Of a DNA stretch of 64,000 bases, positions 19,655-28,040 are shown in pieces. The position numbers and the translations under genes were made by a program. Under the pieces are notes generated by a model. The model was not told where the DNA came from. It saw only the letters and a list, made by a program, of their open reading frames with translations, and ran no database searches. How positions within the stretch are numbered: the stretch's first letter is position 1; each line of letters begins with the position of its first letter. The DNA comes from Laedolimicola sp934402125 (GTDB lineage: Bacteria > Bacillota > Clostridia > Lachnospirales > Lachnospiraceae), in the NCBI RefSeq assembly GCF_052065835.1, contig NZ_JBQHTG010000003.1, positions 366,426 to 430,425 of the forward strand. Reading direction: 5' to 3'.

Positions 19655-20080
19655 ATGCTTACAAATTATGTAGAGGGTTATCAGCACATTGGAATTCCTA
19701 CAGACGATATCAAAAAGACAGAGGAATTCTATCTGGGTCTTGGTTTTAAGCTGAAATGGGAGACCACCTATGGCGGGCAGCCGGTGAAGTTCTTTGAGCA
19801 TGGCAGCATTATCATCGAGACCTATGAGAAGGACGGAGGCGCAACGAATGTCACCGGCGCTATCGATCATGTGGCTCTGAACTGTACGGATATCGTAGCC
19901 TGTGTAAAGGAAGTCAGGGAAGCAGGTTATCATATCAATGAGGGTCCGGCATTTTTGCCGTATTGGGAACATGGCGTGGAGTACGTAACAATTCTCGGAC
20001 CAAATCATGAGGTGATAGAATTTATCCAGAAATTTGCCTCCGAAGAGGAAAAGGAAAAGGCAGTGAAGGCCCTTGGCTGA
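19655..20080 (+). CDS. VOC-superfamily (glyoxalase/bleomycin-resistance fold) protein
   Basis: 141 residues from the ATG at 19655, which follows GAAAGGAGATTATT. The fold is two beta-alpha-beta-beta-beta units: the first begins GYQHIGIPTDDIKKTEEFY and the second begins GAIDHVALNCTDIVACVKEV. Possible metal ligands are H10 and E61 in the first half and His/Glu in the second (DHVAL, EVIEFIQ). VOC proteins include glyoxalase I, epimerases and dioxygenases. Its place behind a sugar kinase hints at sugar or methylglyoxal metabolism, but the reaction is not known. Confidence 0.8.
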   Translation: MLTNYVEGYQHIGIPTDDIKKTEEFYLGLGFKLKWETTYGGQPVKFFEHGSIIIETYEKDGGATNVTGAIDHVALNCTDIVACVKEVREAGYHINEGPAFLPYWEHGVEYVTILGPNHEVIEFIQKFASEEEKEKAVKALG

Positions 20081-20349
20081 GATTTTAACAGAAAGATGAG
20101 AAAAGCTTTCGGTTCTTTTTGTTAAAGCCAAAGAAACAGGTGTTCTTGCCGCATCGCGGGCAATTACAGGAAATGACGAATTGAAGTGGAGCGTCTGGGC
20201 GATTACCCGTTGGAGCTTATGGACAATCCGAACGTATAGGCGGTATAGGAAACCAAGATAGAGAAGCCGATCCATTTATGAATATGGAGCGGCTTCTCTG
20301 TGTAAAAGAAAAAGAGGCAGCAATGGTCAAATAAGTGAGAAGAGAGGTA
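20081..20349. other. AT-rich intergenic segment with decayed coding traces and an inverted repeat
   Basis: No intact gene. One frame reads a peptide ending LGDYPLELMDNPNV then stop (about 20185-20240), which looks like the end of a lost gene that I do not recognise. AGAGAAGCCG (20260-20269) and CGGCTTCTCT (20290-20299) form a perfect 10-bp inverted repeat without a clear T-tract. Confidence 0.4.
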
Positions 20350-21252
20350 ATGTGGGAGATGGAAAAGGTATTATGCTTTGGTTCGCTGAATATTGATTAT
20401 ACTTATAAAGTGGATCATTTTGTGCAGAAGGGAGAAACGATTTCTTCTCAGGGACTTCAGGTATTTAGCGGTGGAAAAGGGCTAAATCAATCTACAGCAT
20501 TAGCTAAGGCAGGCGTAGAAATCTATCATGCCGGAGCTGTTGGAAGAGATGGCGAATTTTTGTTGGAACAGTTGAGAGATGTGGGGGTTCACACAGAGAA
20601 TGTGGCAATTTTAACAGAGGTTCGTTCTGGAAATGCTATTATTCAGAATGATGCAGAGGGTGACAATTGTATTATTTTGTATGGAGGCGCAAATCAGGCT
20701 GTTACCAGAGAACAGGCGGATGCTGTGATTGGGAAATTTTCGGCAGGAGATTACATTATTTTACAGAATGAGATTAGCGAACTAGCTTATATCATGAAAA
20801 CAGCGCATAAAAAAGGAATGAGGATAGTATTAAATCCTTCTCCAATGAATGATAAGATTTTGGCATTACCTTTGGAAAAAGTAGATTTGCTTATATTGAA
20901 CGAAGTAGAAGCGGGACAGATTTTAGATACAGATGAGATGGATGGGGATGTACTGATGGAAAAGCTCTTGAAACGCTTTCCGGAAATGAAGTTTGTTTTG
21001 ACACTGGGAAGTCAGGGCTCCATATATGGAGATAAGAGGCAGAAAATTAAGCAGTCAGCATATCGGGTAAAAGCGGTGGATACAACGGCGGCAGGAGATA
21101 CCTTTACTGGATTTTTTATTGGGAGTCTGGTGAGAGGATTATCTGTAGAGCAGGCTATGGATATAGCGTCCAGGGCATCAGCAATTGCAGTAACCAGGTC
21201 CGGTGCGGCTCCGTCAATTCCTACCTGGGATGAAGTGGAAGCAAAAAAATAA
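20350..21252 (+). CDS. rbsK: Ribokinase-like PfkB sugar kinase
   Basis: 300 residues from the ATG at 20350 (RBS AGAGAGG; an ATG at 20359 is an alternative). Ribokinase phosphorylates ribose at O5 with ATP. Seen: GSLNIDYTYKVDHFVQKGET, the FSGGKGLNQSTALAKAG signature and the C-terminal DTTAAGDTFTGFFIG signature with catalytic Asp. Codon use is clearly more AT-rich (TTA, ATT, GGA, AAT) than in neighbours on both sides, and decayed sequence lies upstream, which suggests acquisition by transfer. No ribose transporter is adjacent. Confidence in the exact sugar is moderate. Confidence 0.85.
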   Translation: MWEMEKVLCFGSLNIDYTYKVDHFVQKGETISSQGLQVFSGGKGLNQSTALAKAGVEIYHAGAVGRDGEFLLEQLRDVGVHTENVAILTEVRSGNAIIQNDAEGDNCIILYGGANQAVTREQADAVIGKFSAGDYIILQNEISELAYIMKTAHKKGMRIVLNPSPMNDKILALPLEKVDLLILNEVEAGQILDTDEMDGDVLMEKLLKRFPEMKFVLTLGSQGSIYGDKRQKIKQSAYRVKAVDTTAAGDTFTGFFIGSLVRGLSVEQAMDIASRASAIAVTRSGAAPSIPTWDEVEAKK

Positions 21253-21290
21253 GCGAGACAAAATGTTAAAATCTGGGAATGACTATAACA

Positions 21291-21324
21291 AAAAAGAGAC
21301 CGGTTCACCCGCCGGTCTCTTTTT
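21291..21324. terminator. Bidirectional terminator between rbsK and asnA
   Basis: AAAAAGAGACCGG (21291-21303) pairs perfectly with CCGGTCTCTTTTT (21312-21324); an A-run and a T-run flank the GC core, so it serves both convergent genes. Confidence 0.92.
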
Positions 21325-21343
21325 AAAACTTCAAGTACCTTAT

Positions 21344-22354
21344 TTACAGAAGATTAATGCCATATCTTGCGCATTTTTCCCGAATCTCATCGGGCCAGAT
21401 GGATACCTGAACCTCTCCGATATGGGCCTTACGGAGATAAAACATACAGATACGGGACTGGCCGATTCCGCCGCCGACGGTATAGGGCAGCTTCTTTTCC
21501 AGAATTGCCTTCTGGAAGGGGAGCTTAGCCCGCTCCTGGCAGCCGGAGAGCTCAAGCTGACGGGCCAGGGAATCCTCGTCCACACGGATACCCATGGAGG
21601 ACAGCTCCAGAGCGTGACCCAGAACCGGATACCATACAAGAATGTCGCCGTTCAGATGCCAGTCATCGTAGTCCGGGGCGCGGCCGTCGTGGGGCTCGCC
21701 ATTGGCCAGCTTGTCGCCGATTTCCATGAGGAAGACAGCGCCCTTTTCCTGGGTAATGAGATCCTCCCGCTCCTTGGGAGTCTTATCCGGATACCGATCC
21801 GCCAGCTCCTGTGTGGTGATAAAAAAGATATCCTTGGGAAGAAGCTCTTCGATGTAGTCATAACGGATGGTCATATAGGTTTCCGTTTTTTTCAGGGCCT
21901 TATAAACCTTGCGGACCGTTTCCTTCAGATAGTCGACATTGCGATCTTCCTTGAGAATAATTTTTTCCCAGTCCCACTGATCCACGTAAATGGAGTGAAT
22001 GTTGTCGGTGTCCTCGTCCCGGCGGATAGCGCTCATGTCGGTGTAGAGGCCCTCTCCGATGTGAAAGCCGTATTGCTTCAGGGCGTTGCGCTTCCATTTG
22101 GCCAGAGAGTGGACAATTTCGGCCGGGCGCTCGTTCTGTTCCCGGATGCCGAAGGTAACGGGGCGCTCCACACCGTTCAGGTTGTCGTTGAGACCGGATT
22201 CCGGAGTGACGAACAGCGGAGCAGATACGCGCAGCAGATAGAGCTGCTCTGCCAGAGACTGCTGGAAGAAGTCCTTGACTGTTTTGATAGCGACCTGGGT
22301 GTCGTAGAGTCCCAGCGCAGGGCTATAATCGGGTGGGATATACAGATGTTCCAT
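21344..22354 (-). CDS. asnA: Aspartate-ammonia ligase (asparagine synthetase A)
   Basis: 336 residues on the minus strand, normal for AsnA, which makes asparagine from aspartate, ammonia and ATP and is structurally a class II tRNA-synthetase relative. Seen: the N-terminal VAIKTVKDFFQQSLAEQL, LFVTPESGLNDNLNGVERPV, the central SIYVDQWDWEKII and the C-terminal VGGGIGQSRICMF. RBS GGAGGAGTAACACATT precedes the ATG. It is divergent from the T-box/aspS/gatCAB operon, so both asparagine routes are controlled from one 200-bp intergenic region. Confidence 0.95.
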   Translation of the reverse strand: MEHLYIPPDYSPALGLYDTQVAIKTVKDFFQQSLAEQLYLLRVSAPLFVTPESGLNDNLNGVERPVTFGIREQNERPAEIVHSLAKWKRNALKQYGFHIGEGLYTDMSAIRRDEDTDNIHSIYVDQWDWEKIILKEDRNVDYLKETVRKVYKALKKTETYMTIRYDYIEELLPKDIFFITTQELADRYPDKTPKEREDLITQEKGAVFLMEIGDKLANGEPHDGRAPDYDDWHLNGDILVWYPVLGHALELSSMGIRVDEDSLARQLELSGCQERAKLPFQKAILEKKLPYTVGGGIGQSRICMFYLRKAHIGEVQVSIWPDEIREKCARYGINLL

Positions 22355-22511
22355 AATGTGTTACTCCTCCAATAGACAGAATGTAAAATAGCTGCCGCGA
22401 AAAATATTTTGCCAGAACAAAAGGCTGACACAAAAATTTACAAAAATCAGAAATGTCAGAAAAAAGGTCTTGCAATCCAAAATAAACTGTGCTATATTTC
22501 TCGCATAAAAA

Positions 22512-22545
22512 ATTTATAACTGTTCACTACGTTACAGTTATAAAT
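22512..22545. promoter_or_regulatory. 12-bp inverted repeat between asnA and the T-box operon (candidate operator)
   Basis: ATTTATAACTGT (22512-22523) and ACAGTTATAAAT (22534-22545) are perfect inverted arms around a 10-base spacer. The right arm overlaps the -35 of the rightward promoter (TTACAG at 22532-22537), so a bound protein would be expected to interfere with transcription. Confidence 0.55.
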
Positions 22546-22559
22546 GATTATACTATAAG
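22532..22559 (+). promoter_or_regulatory. Predicted promoter of the T-box / aspS-gatCAB operon
   Basis: TTACAG (22532-22537), a 16-base spacer and TATAAG (22554-22559), just before the start of the T-box stem I. Confidence 0.55.
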
Positions 22560-22564
22560 TAAAT

Positions 22565-22845
22565 GCAAAGAACAAGACTCGGATCTTCAGAGGCCGACAG
22601 GAATATGGCGTCACCGACTGAGAGCGCCATTGGGAAGAGGAGATTGCGGGAACACTTGGGAGCAGATCGGCTGAACCTGGTAGCAGACGTAGGCCGGTAC
22701 GGAGCTGTCCACGTTACGGGCATAAAAGAGGAAATGTGAGCCTGACGAAAGAGCGGACACATTTCAATGCGGGTGGTACCGCGGGATTTCTGTTGAATCT
22801 GAAACCCCGTCCCGGAATAGAAATATTCCGGGACGGGGTTTTTTA
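22565..22845 (+). promoter_or_regulatory. T-box riboswitch leader of aspS-gatCAB, probable Asn specifier
   Basis: The T-box core GGGTGGTACCGCG is at about 22771-22783. It is followed by a strong terminator, AACCCCGTCCCGGAATA (22803-22819) pairing with TATTCCGGGACGGGGTT (22824-22840) and a six-T tract. In stem I, GCCGA (about 22593-22597) can pair with TCGGC (22667-22671), and the bases that follow, TGAACC, place AAC (22674-22676), an Asn codon, in the expected specifier loop. Uncharged tRNA(Asn) would therefore favour read-through into genes that make Asn-tRNA(Asn). The T-box itself is certain; the specifier is my reading by eye. Confidence 0.9.
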
Positions 22846-22924
22846 TATTCCCTCCCCGGAAAAACAAATGCCCCGGAAGAGTAAAGGCTCCGGAGGGCAA
22901 ATATTCGAAAGGCAGGAAAACAGA

Positions 22925-24256
22925 ATGGAATTTATGACAGGCGTAAAAGAAAAGGAAACCGTTACTCTGGCTGACGTGACCGCAGAGGGCATGGAAGGCA
23001 AGACCGTGAAGATTGAAGGAACCGTCCATACCATCCGTGACATGGGCGAGGTGGCTTTTCTGATTTTGAGACGGAGGGAAGGGCTGCTGCAGTGTGTTTT
23101 CGAGGAGGGCGTCACAGAGTTTGACTGGAAGACCCTGAAGGAAGCCTCTGGAATTGTGGCGGAGGGTGTGATTCGTAAGGAGGAGCGCGCGCCCCGGGGC
23201 GTGGAGCTTCGGCTGACCGGAATTACGGTAGTATCTGAGCCGGCTGCGCCCATGCCGCTGCCCATAGCCAAGTGGAAGATGAACGCCTCTCTGGAGGCCA
23301 GGCTGAACCGAAGATCCATTTCTCTGCGCAACGTCCGGGAACGTGCCAAATTCCGGATTCAGGAGGGCGTGGTGAGAGCCTTCCGTGATTTCCTTTACAG
23401 CCAGGGCTTTACAGAGATTCACACGCCGAAGATTGGAGCCAGAGGAGCCGAGGGCGGTTCCAACCTGTTCCGTCTGGATTACTTCCATCACCCGGCAGTG
23501 CTGGCACAGAGCCCCCAGTTTTATAAGCAGATGATGGTGGGCGTGTTTGACCGGGTATTTGAGACCGGTCCGGTATTCCGGGCAGAGAAGCACAACACCA
23601 AGCGTCACCTGAACGAGTACACCAGCCTGGATTTTGAGATGGGCTTTATCGACAGCTTTGAGGATATCATGGCGATGGAAACCGGATTTCTGCAGTATAT
23701 GCTGAAAATGCTGGAGACGGATTACGCGCCGGAGCTTCAGCTTCTCGGCATTACGCTTCCGAAGGCAGACCGGATTCCTGCGGTCCGCTTCGACGAAGCT
23801 AAGCGTCTGGCTTCTGAAAAATACGGCCACCGGATCCGCAACCCCTACGACCTGGAGCCGGAGGAGGAAGTATTGATTGGACGTTATTTCAAGGAAGAGT
23901 ACGGATCTGATTTTGTATTTGTGACCCATTACCCCTCGAAGAAGCGCCCCTTCTATGCCATGGACGATCCGGCAGACCCGAAGTTCACCTTAAGCTTTGA
24001 CCTGCTGTTCGATGGTCTGGAGATTACCACGGGCGGTCAGCGTATCCATGATTACCGGATGCTGCTGGATAAAATCGCGGCCAGAGGAATGACGGAGGAA
24101 GGAATGGAGCAGTATCTGGATACCTTCAAATACGGAATGCCGCCCCATGGAGGCCTGGGCATCGGTCTGGAGCGTCTGACTATGAAGCTGGTGGGCGAGG
24201 ACAACGTGCGGGAGACCACGCTGTTCCCGAGAGATTTAAGCAGGTTAGAGCCTTAG
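22925..24256 (+). CDS. aspS: Aspartyl-tRNA synthetase, archaeal-type (probably non-discriminating)
   Basis: 443 residues from the ATG at 22925 (RBS AGGAAAACAG). It is a class IIb synthetase: an N-terminal OB fold (about 20-105) with VKIEGTVHTIRDMGEVAFLILR, then the catalytic core with motif 2 FRAEKHNTKRHLNEYTSLDF and motif 3 GLGIGLERLTM. The pattern HYPSKKRPFYAMDD and the lack of a bacterial GAD insertion domain mark the short archaeal/eukaryotic AspRS type. Such enzymes in bacteria usually charge both tRNA(Asp) and tRNA(Asn); GatCAB, encoded immediately downstream, then amidates Asp-tRNA(Asn). Controlled by the T-box leader. Confidence 0.92.
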   Translation: MEFMTGVKEKETVTLADVTAEGMEGKTVKIEGTVHTIRDMGEVAFLILRRREGLLQCVFEEGVTEFDWKTLKEASGIVAEGVIRKEERAPRGVELRLTGITVVSEPAAPMPLPIAKWKMNASLEARLNRRSISLRNVRERAKFRIQEGVVRAFRDFLYSQGFTEIHTPKIGARGAEGGSNLFRLDYFHHPAVLAQSPQFYKQMMVGVFDRVFETGPVFRAEKHNTKRHLNEYTSLDFEMGFIDSFEDIMAMETGFLQYMLKMLETDYAPELQLLGITLPKADRIPAVRFDEAKRLASEKYGHRIRNPYDLEPEEEVLIGRYFKEEYGSDFVFVTHYPSKKRPFYAMDDPADPKFTLSFDLLFDGLEITTGGQRIHDYRMLLDKIAARGMTEEGMEQYLDTFKYGMPPHGGLGIGLERLTMKLVGEDNVRETTLFPRDLSRLEP

Positions 24257-24286
24257 CGCGTGCACTGCGGAGTAAAGGAGAAAAAT

Positions 24287-24580
24287 ATGGCAAATATAAT
24301 TTCCGATGAAACCATCGAATATGTAGGAATTCTGGCCAAACTGGAGCTTTCCCCGAAGGAGAAGGAGGAAGCCAAAAAGGATATGGGCCGGATGCTGGAT
24401 TATATTGATAAACTGAACGAGCTGGATACAGAAGGCATAGAGCCCATGTCCCATGTATTTTCCATAAGCAACGTGTTCCGGGAGGACCGGGTGGAACATG
24501 GCGACGACCATGAGGAAATGCTGGCCAATGCGCCGAAGGTCAAGGATAATATGTACATGGTACCGAAGACGGTAGAATAG
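24287..24580 (+). CDS. gatC: Asp/Glu-tRNA amidotransferase subunit C
   Basis: 97 residues from the ATG at 24287 (RBS AAAGGAGAAAAAT). GatC is the small linker wrapping the GatA-GatB interface. Seen: ISDETIEYVGILAKLELSP at the N-terminus and the LDTEGIEPMSHV motif, then the C-terminal NAPKVKDNMYMVPKTVE, all typical. It lies between aspS and gatA in a compact operon. Confidence 0.95.
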   Translation: MANIISDETIEYVGILAKLELSPKEKEEAKKDMGRMLDYIDKLNELDTEGIEPMSHVFSISNVFREDRVEHGDDHEEMLANAPKVKDNMYMVPKTVE

Positions 24581-24592
24581 GAGGTGACAGAG

Positions 24593-26077
24593 ATGGAATT
24601 TCGTGAAATGACGGCGGCGGAGATCGGACGGAAAATCAGGGCCGGAGAAATGACGGCGGTGGATGCGGTAAAGGCGGCGCTGGCGGAGATCCGGGAGCAG
24701 GAACCGGTTCTGAACAGCTTTGTCACCGTAGACGAGGAAGGATCTCTGAAAAGAGCGGCTGAAGTACAGAAGGGTATTGAAAGCGGCGAGCTTACAGGCC
24801 CGCTGGCAGGCGTTCCGATTGCCGTTAAGGACAATATGTGTACGAAGGGCTTAAAGACCACCTGCTCTTCCAAAATCCTTTATAACTTTGAGCCGACCTA
24901 TTCCGCAGAGGCCGTTTTGAATCTGGAAAAAGCAGGAATGATTGTGATCGGAAAGACCAATATGGACGAGTTTGCCATGGGAAGCACCACGGAGACCTCA
25001 GCCTTTGGCGTTACTCGCAATCCCTGGAATACAGAGCATGTGCCGGGAGGCTCTTCCGGCGGTTCCTGCGCTGCAGTGGCGGCAGGAGAAACGCCCTGTG
25101 CCCTGGGCTCCGACACAGGCGGCTCGATCCGTCAGCCCAGCTCCTTCTGCGGCGTGACCGGAATCAAGCCCACCTACGGAACGGTATCCCGTTACGGACT
25201 CATTGCCTACGGATCTTCCCTGGATCAGATTGGGCCGGTGGCAAAGGACGTGACGGACTGCGCCCTGCTTCTGGAGGCTCTTGCCTCTTATGATGAAAAA
25301 GACAGTACCTCCGTAAAGCGGGAATCCTATGATTTTACTTCCGCACTGCGGGATGATGTAAAAGGCCTGCGTATCGGTATCCCGCGGGATTACTTTGGAG
25401 AAGGCCTTAATCCGGAGGTAGCCGCGGCTGTAAAGGCAGCCGCGAAGGTTCTGGAAGAGAAAGGCGCTGTGGTAGAGGAGTTTGATTTAAGTCTGGTGGA
25501 TTACGCAATCCCGGCTTATTACGTCATCGCCTCTGCAGAGGCCAGCTCCAACCTGGCCCGTTTTGATGGAGTGAAGTACGGTTACCGTACAGAGGAATAC
25601 GAAGGCCTCCATAATATGTACAAAAAGACCCGCTCCGAGGGCTTCGGCCCCGAGGTAAAGCGACGGATTATGCTGGGATCCTTTGTTTTAAGCTCCGGTT
25701 ATTATGACGCTTATTACCTGAAGGCACTCCGCACCAAGGCATTGATTCGCCGGGCCTTTGACAGCGCCTTTGAAGCCTATGATGTGATTCTGGGACCGGC
25801 GGCGCCCACCACAGCGCCGAAGCTGGGAGCTTCCCTGTCGGATCCGCTTCAGATGTATCTGGGCGATATCTATACGATTTCCGCAAACCTTGCCGGACTT
25901 CCGGGAATCTGCCTGCCCTGCGGTCAGGATTCCAAGGGCCTGCCCATTGGCCTTCAGCTTCTGGCAGACTGCTTTAAGGAGGAAGACCTGATCCGGGCAG
26001 CTTATGCCTACGAATGCAGCCGGGGCCGCGCGCCCTTTGCAGGCAGAAAAGATAAGGAAGGAGTGGAAGCAAAATGA
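24593..26077 (+). CDS. gatA: Asp/Glu-tRNA amidotransferase subunit A
   Basis: 494 residues from the ATG at 24593, which follows AGGAGGTGACAGAG; the GTG at 24584 lies inside that RBS. GatA is the amidase subunit that releases ammonia from glutamine. The Ser-cisSer-Lys triad is visible: the lysine in IAVKDNMCTKG and the serines in GSDTGGSIRQPSSFCG. The Gly/Ser-rich amidase signature VPGGSSGGSCAAVAAGE is present. The stop overlaps the gatB start (ATGA), so the two are translationally coupled. Confidence 0.96.
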   Translation: MEFREMTAAEIGRKIRAGEMTAVDAVKAALAEIREQEPVLNSFVTVDEEGSLKRAAEVQKGIESGELTGPLAGVPIAVKDNMCTKGLKTTCSSKILYNFEPTYSAEAVLNLEKAGMIVIGKTNMDEFAMGSTTETSAFGVTRNPWNTEHVPGGSSGGSCAAVAAGETPCALGSDTGGSIRQPSSFCGVTGIKPTYGTVSRYGLIAYGSSLDQIGPVAKDVTDCALLLEALASYDEKDSTSVKRESYDFTSALRDDVKGLRIGIPRDYFGEGLNPEVAAAVKAAAKVLEEKGAVVEEFDLSLVDYAIPAYYVIASAEASSNLARFDGVKYGYRTEEYEGLHNMYKKTRSEGFGPEVKRRIMLGSFVLSSGYYDAYYLKALRTKALIRRAFDSAFEAYDVILGPAAPTTAPKLGASLSDPLQMYLGDIYTISANLAGLPGICLPCGQDSKGLPIGLQLLADCFKEEDLIRAAYAYECSRGRAPFAGRKDKEGVEAK

Positions 26078-27507
26078 GCAAACAGTACGAAACCGTCATT
26101 GGCCTGGAGGTTCATGTGGAGCTGGCCACCAAAACGAAAATTTTCTGCGCCTGCAGTACGGCCTTCGGAGGAGCGCCCAATACCCATACCTGTCCGGTAT
26201 GCACCGGTATGCCGGGATCCCTTCCGGTATTGAATAAAAAGGTGGTGGAGTATGCCATGGCCGTAGGTCTGGCCACCAACTGCGCCATTACCCGTCACAG
26301 CAAATTTGACCGGAAAAATTATTTTTACCCCGATAACCCTCAGAACTACCAGATTTCCCAGCTCTATGCGCCCATCTGCAGGAACGGCTATGTGGAAATA
26401 GAGACGGAGACCGGCGCGAAGAAAATCGGAATCCATGAGATTCATATGGAGGAGGACGCCGGAAAGCTGATCCACGACGAGTGGGAGGACTGCTCCCTGG
26501 TGGATTACAACCGAAGCGGCGTGCCGCTGATTGAGATTGTCTCGGAGCCGGATATGCGGAGCGCAGAGGAGGTAATCGCGTATCTGGATAAGCTCCGGCT
26601 GATCATCCAGTATCTGGGAGCCTCCGACTGTAAACTTCAGGAGGGATCCATGCGTGCGGACGTGAACCTGTCTGTCCGGGAACTGGGAGCGCAGGAGTTT
26701 GGCACCCGTACAGAGATGAAGAACCTGAATTCCTTTAAGGCCATCGGCCGTGCCATTGAGGGCGAGCGCCAGCGTCAGATAGAGCTTCTGGAGGAAGGAA
26801 AAAAGGTTGTCCAGGAAACCCGCCGCTGGGACGACAATAAAGAAAGCTCTCACGCCATGCGTTCCAAGGAGGACGCCCAGGATTACCGTTATTTCCCGGA
26901 GCCGGATCTGCTGCCCATCGATATCAGCGAGGAATGGCTGGAGGAAATCAAAGCCCGTCAGCCGGAGCTGCGGACGGAGAAGCTTCGGCGTTACCGGGAG
27001 GAATTTGAGATCCCGGAATACGACGCGCAGCTTCTGACAGCCTCCAAGCAGATGGCAGATATGTTCGAGGCAGCCACGGCTATCTGTGGCAAGCCGAAAA
27101 AGGTATCCAACTGGCTGATGGTGGAGACCATGCGGCTTCTGAAGGAAAATGGACAGGAGCCGGAGGATTTGAAATTTTCCCCGGAACATCTGGCGAAGCT
27201 TGTCGAGCTGGCAGATGGAGGAACCATCAACAGTAGCGTGGCTAAGGAAGTATTTGAGCATATCTTCTATGAAAATGTGGATCCGGAGCAATATGTGGAG
27301 GAAAAGGGCCTGAAGACGGTCAACGACGAGGGCACTTTGCGGAAGATCATAGAAGACATCGTGGCGGCAAATCCCCAGTCTGTAGCCGATTATAAGGGCG
27401 GCAAGGAGAAAGCCCTGGGCTTCCTGGTGGGCCAGACCATGAAGGAGATGAAGGGAAAGGCGAACCCGGGCAGGATCAACGAGATTTTGAGAGAATTGTT
27501 ACAATAA
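26074..27507 (+). CDS. gatB: Asp/Glu-tRNA amidotransferase subunit B
   Basis: 477 residues. GatB binds the misacylated tRNA and carries the kinase/transamidase site. Seen: VIGLEVHVELATKTKIFCACS, a zinc site made by Cys residues in FCACS and HTCPVCTG, the KNYFYPDNPQNYQISQ motif, and the C-terminal helical and YqeY-like tail (about 330-477) ending GKANPGRINEILRELL. Last gene of the operon, followed by a terminator. Confidence 0.96.
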   Translation: MSKQYETVIGLEVHVELATKTKIFCACSTAFGGAPNTHTCPVCTGMPGSLPVLNKKVVEYAMAVGLATNCAITRHSKFDRKNYFYPDNPQNYQISQLYAPICRNGYVEIETETGAKKIGIHEIHMEEDAGKLIHDEWEDCSLVDYNRSGVPLIEIVSEPDMRSAEEVIAYLDKLRLIIQYLGASDCKLQEGSMRADVNLSVRELGAQEFGTRTEMKNLNSFKAIGRAIEGERQRQIELLEEGKKVVQETRRWDDNKESSHAMRSKEDAQDYRYFPEPDLLPIDISEEWLEEIKARQPELRTEKLRRYREEFEIPEYDAQLLTASKQMADMFEAATAICGKPKKVSNWLMVETMRLLKENGQEPEDLKFSPEHLAKLVELADGGTINSSVAKEVFEHIFYENVDPEQYVEEKGLKTVNDEGTLRKIIEDIVAANPQSVADYKGGKEKALGFLVGQTMKEMKGKANPGRINEILRELLQ

Positions 27508-27526
27508 ACGAGAAAAAATATGACAG

Positions 27527-27563
27527 AAAAACCGCTTTCGTGAACTCACGGAAGCGGTTTTTC
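27527..27563 (+). terminator. Terminator of the aspS-gatCAB operon
   Basis: AAAACCGCTTTCGTG pairs with CACGGAAGCGGTTTTT around a short loop, followed by T-rich sequence. Confidence 0.88.
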
Positions 27564-27652
27564 CTGTTAAATCTGCTTTTCATTCGATGCTTTATTCTAG
27601 TCAGAGGTCAAAAAGTCTGGATATTAGAAAAAGGCACATCATTTACGGCTGA

Positions 27653-27853
27653 TTATAACTTGGTTACGTTGGTAGCCTGCGGTCCCTTAGCTCCGTCGAT
27701 TACGTCAAACTCTACAGCCTGACCCTCTTCCAGAGACTTGAATCCATCAGACTTAATGCCGGAGAAGTGTACGAAAATATCGTTTCCCTGCTCGTCAGAG
27801 ATGAATCCGTAACCCTTCTGGTTGTTGAACCACTTAACTGTACCTTTGTTCAT
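27653..27853 (-). CDS. cspA: Cold-shock protein (CspA family)
   Basis: 66 residues, one cold-shock domain. The nucleic-acid-binding motifs RNP1 (KGYGFISDE) and RNP2 (DIFVHFSGI) are both visible. These proteins bind single-stranded RNA/DNA and melt RNA structure. RBS GGAGGTATCACA precedes the ATG. It lies alone, convergent with gatB, with a leader of about 50-60 bases. Confidence 0.96.
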   Translation of the reverse strand: MNKGTVKWFNNQKGYGFISDEQGNDIFVHFSGIKSDGFKSLEEGQAVEFDVIDGAKGPQATNVTKL

Positions 27854-27912
27854 TGTGATACCTCCAAAATAATTAAAAAAAGGTTTATTACCGCATTAAT
27901 ACGGCTGGGTTT

Positions 27913-27941
27913 AGCGTATCACAAACGATAAACGGTGTCAA
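27913..27941 (-). promoter_or_regulatory. Predicted cspA promoter
   Basis: On the minus strand TTGACA (27941-27936), a 17-base spacer and TACGCT (27918-27913), about 60 bases upstream of the cspA start. Confidence 0.6.
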
Positions 27942-28040
27942 TCAAAAAGAATGTGAATGATTGACTTTTTTCCGGCCTTTGAGTACACTTGACAGAGAAG
28001 AAATACAAGAGAGAGAACACAGGCGGGAGGCGGATTTTCA

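Noticed and set aside
20260..20299. Terminator before the ribokinase gene
   Set aside because: Perfect 10-bp arms but no T-tract on either side; kept only as an inverted repeat.
22553..23929. 458-codon minus-strand open frame over the T-box and aspS
   Set aside because: It runs antisense through the T-box and the synthetase motifs; shadow frame only.
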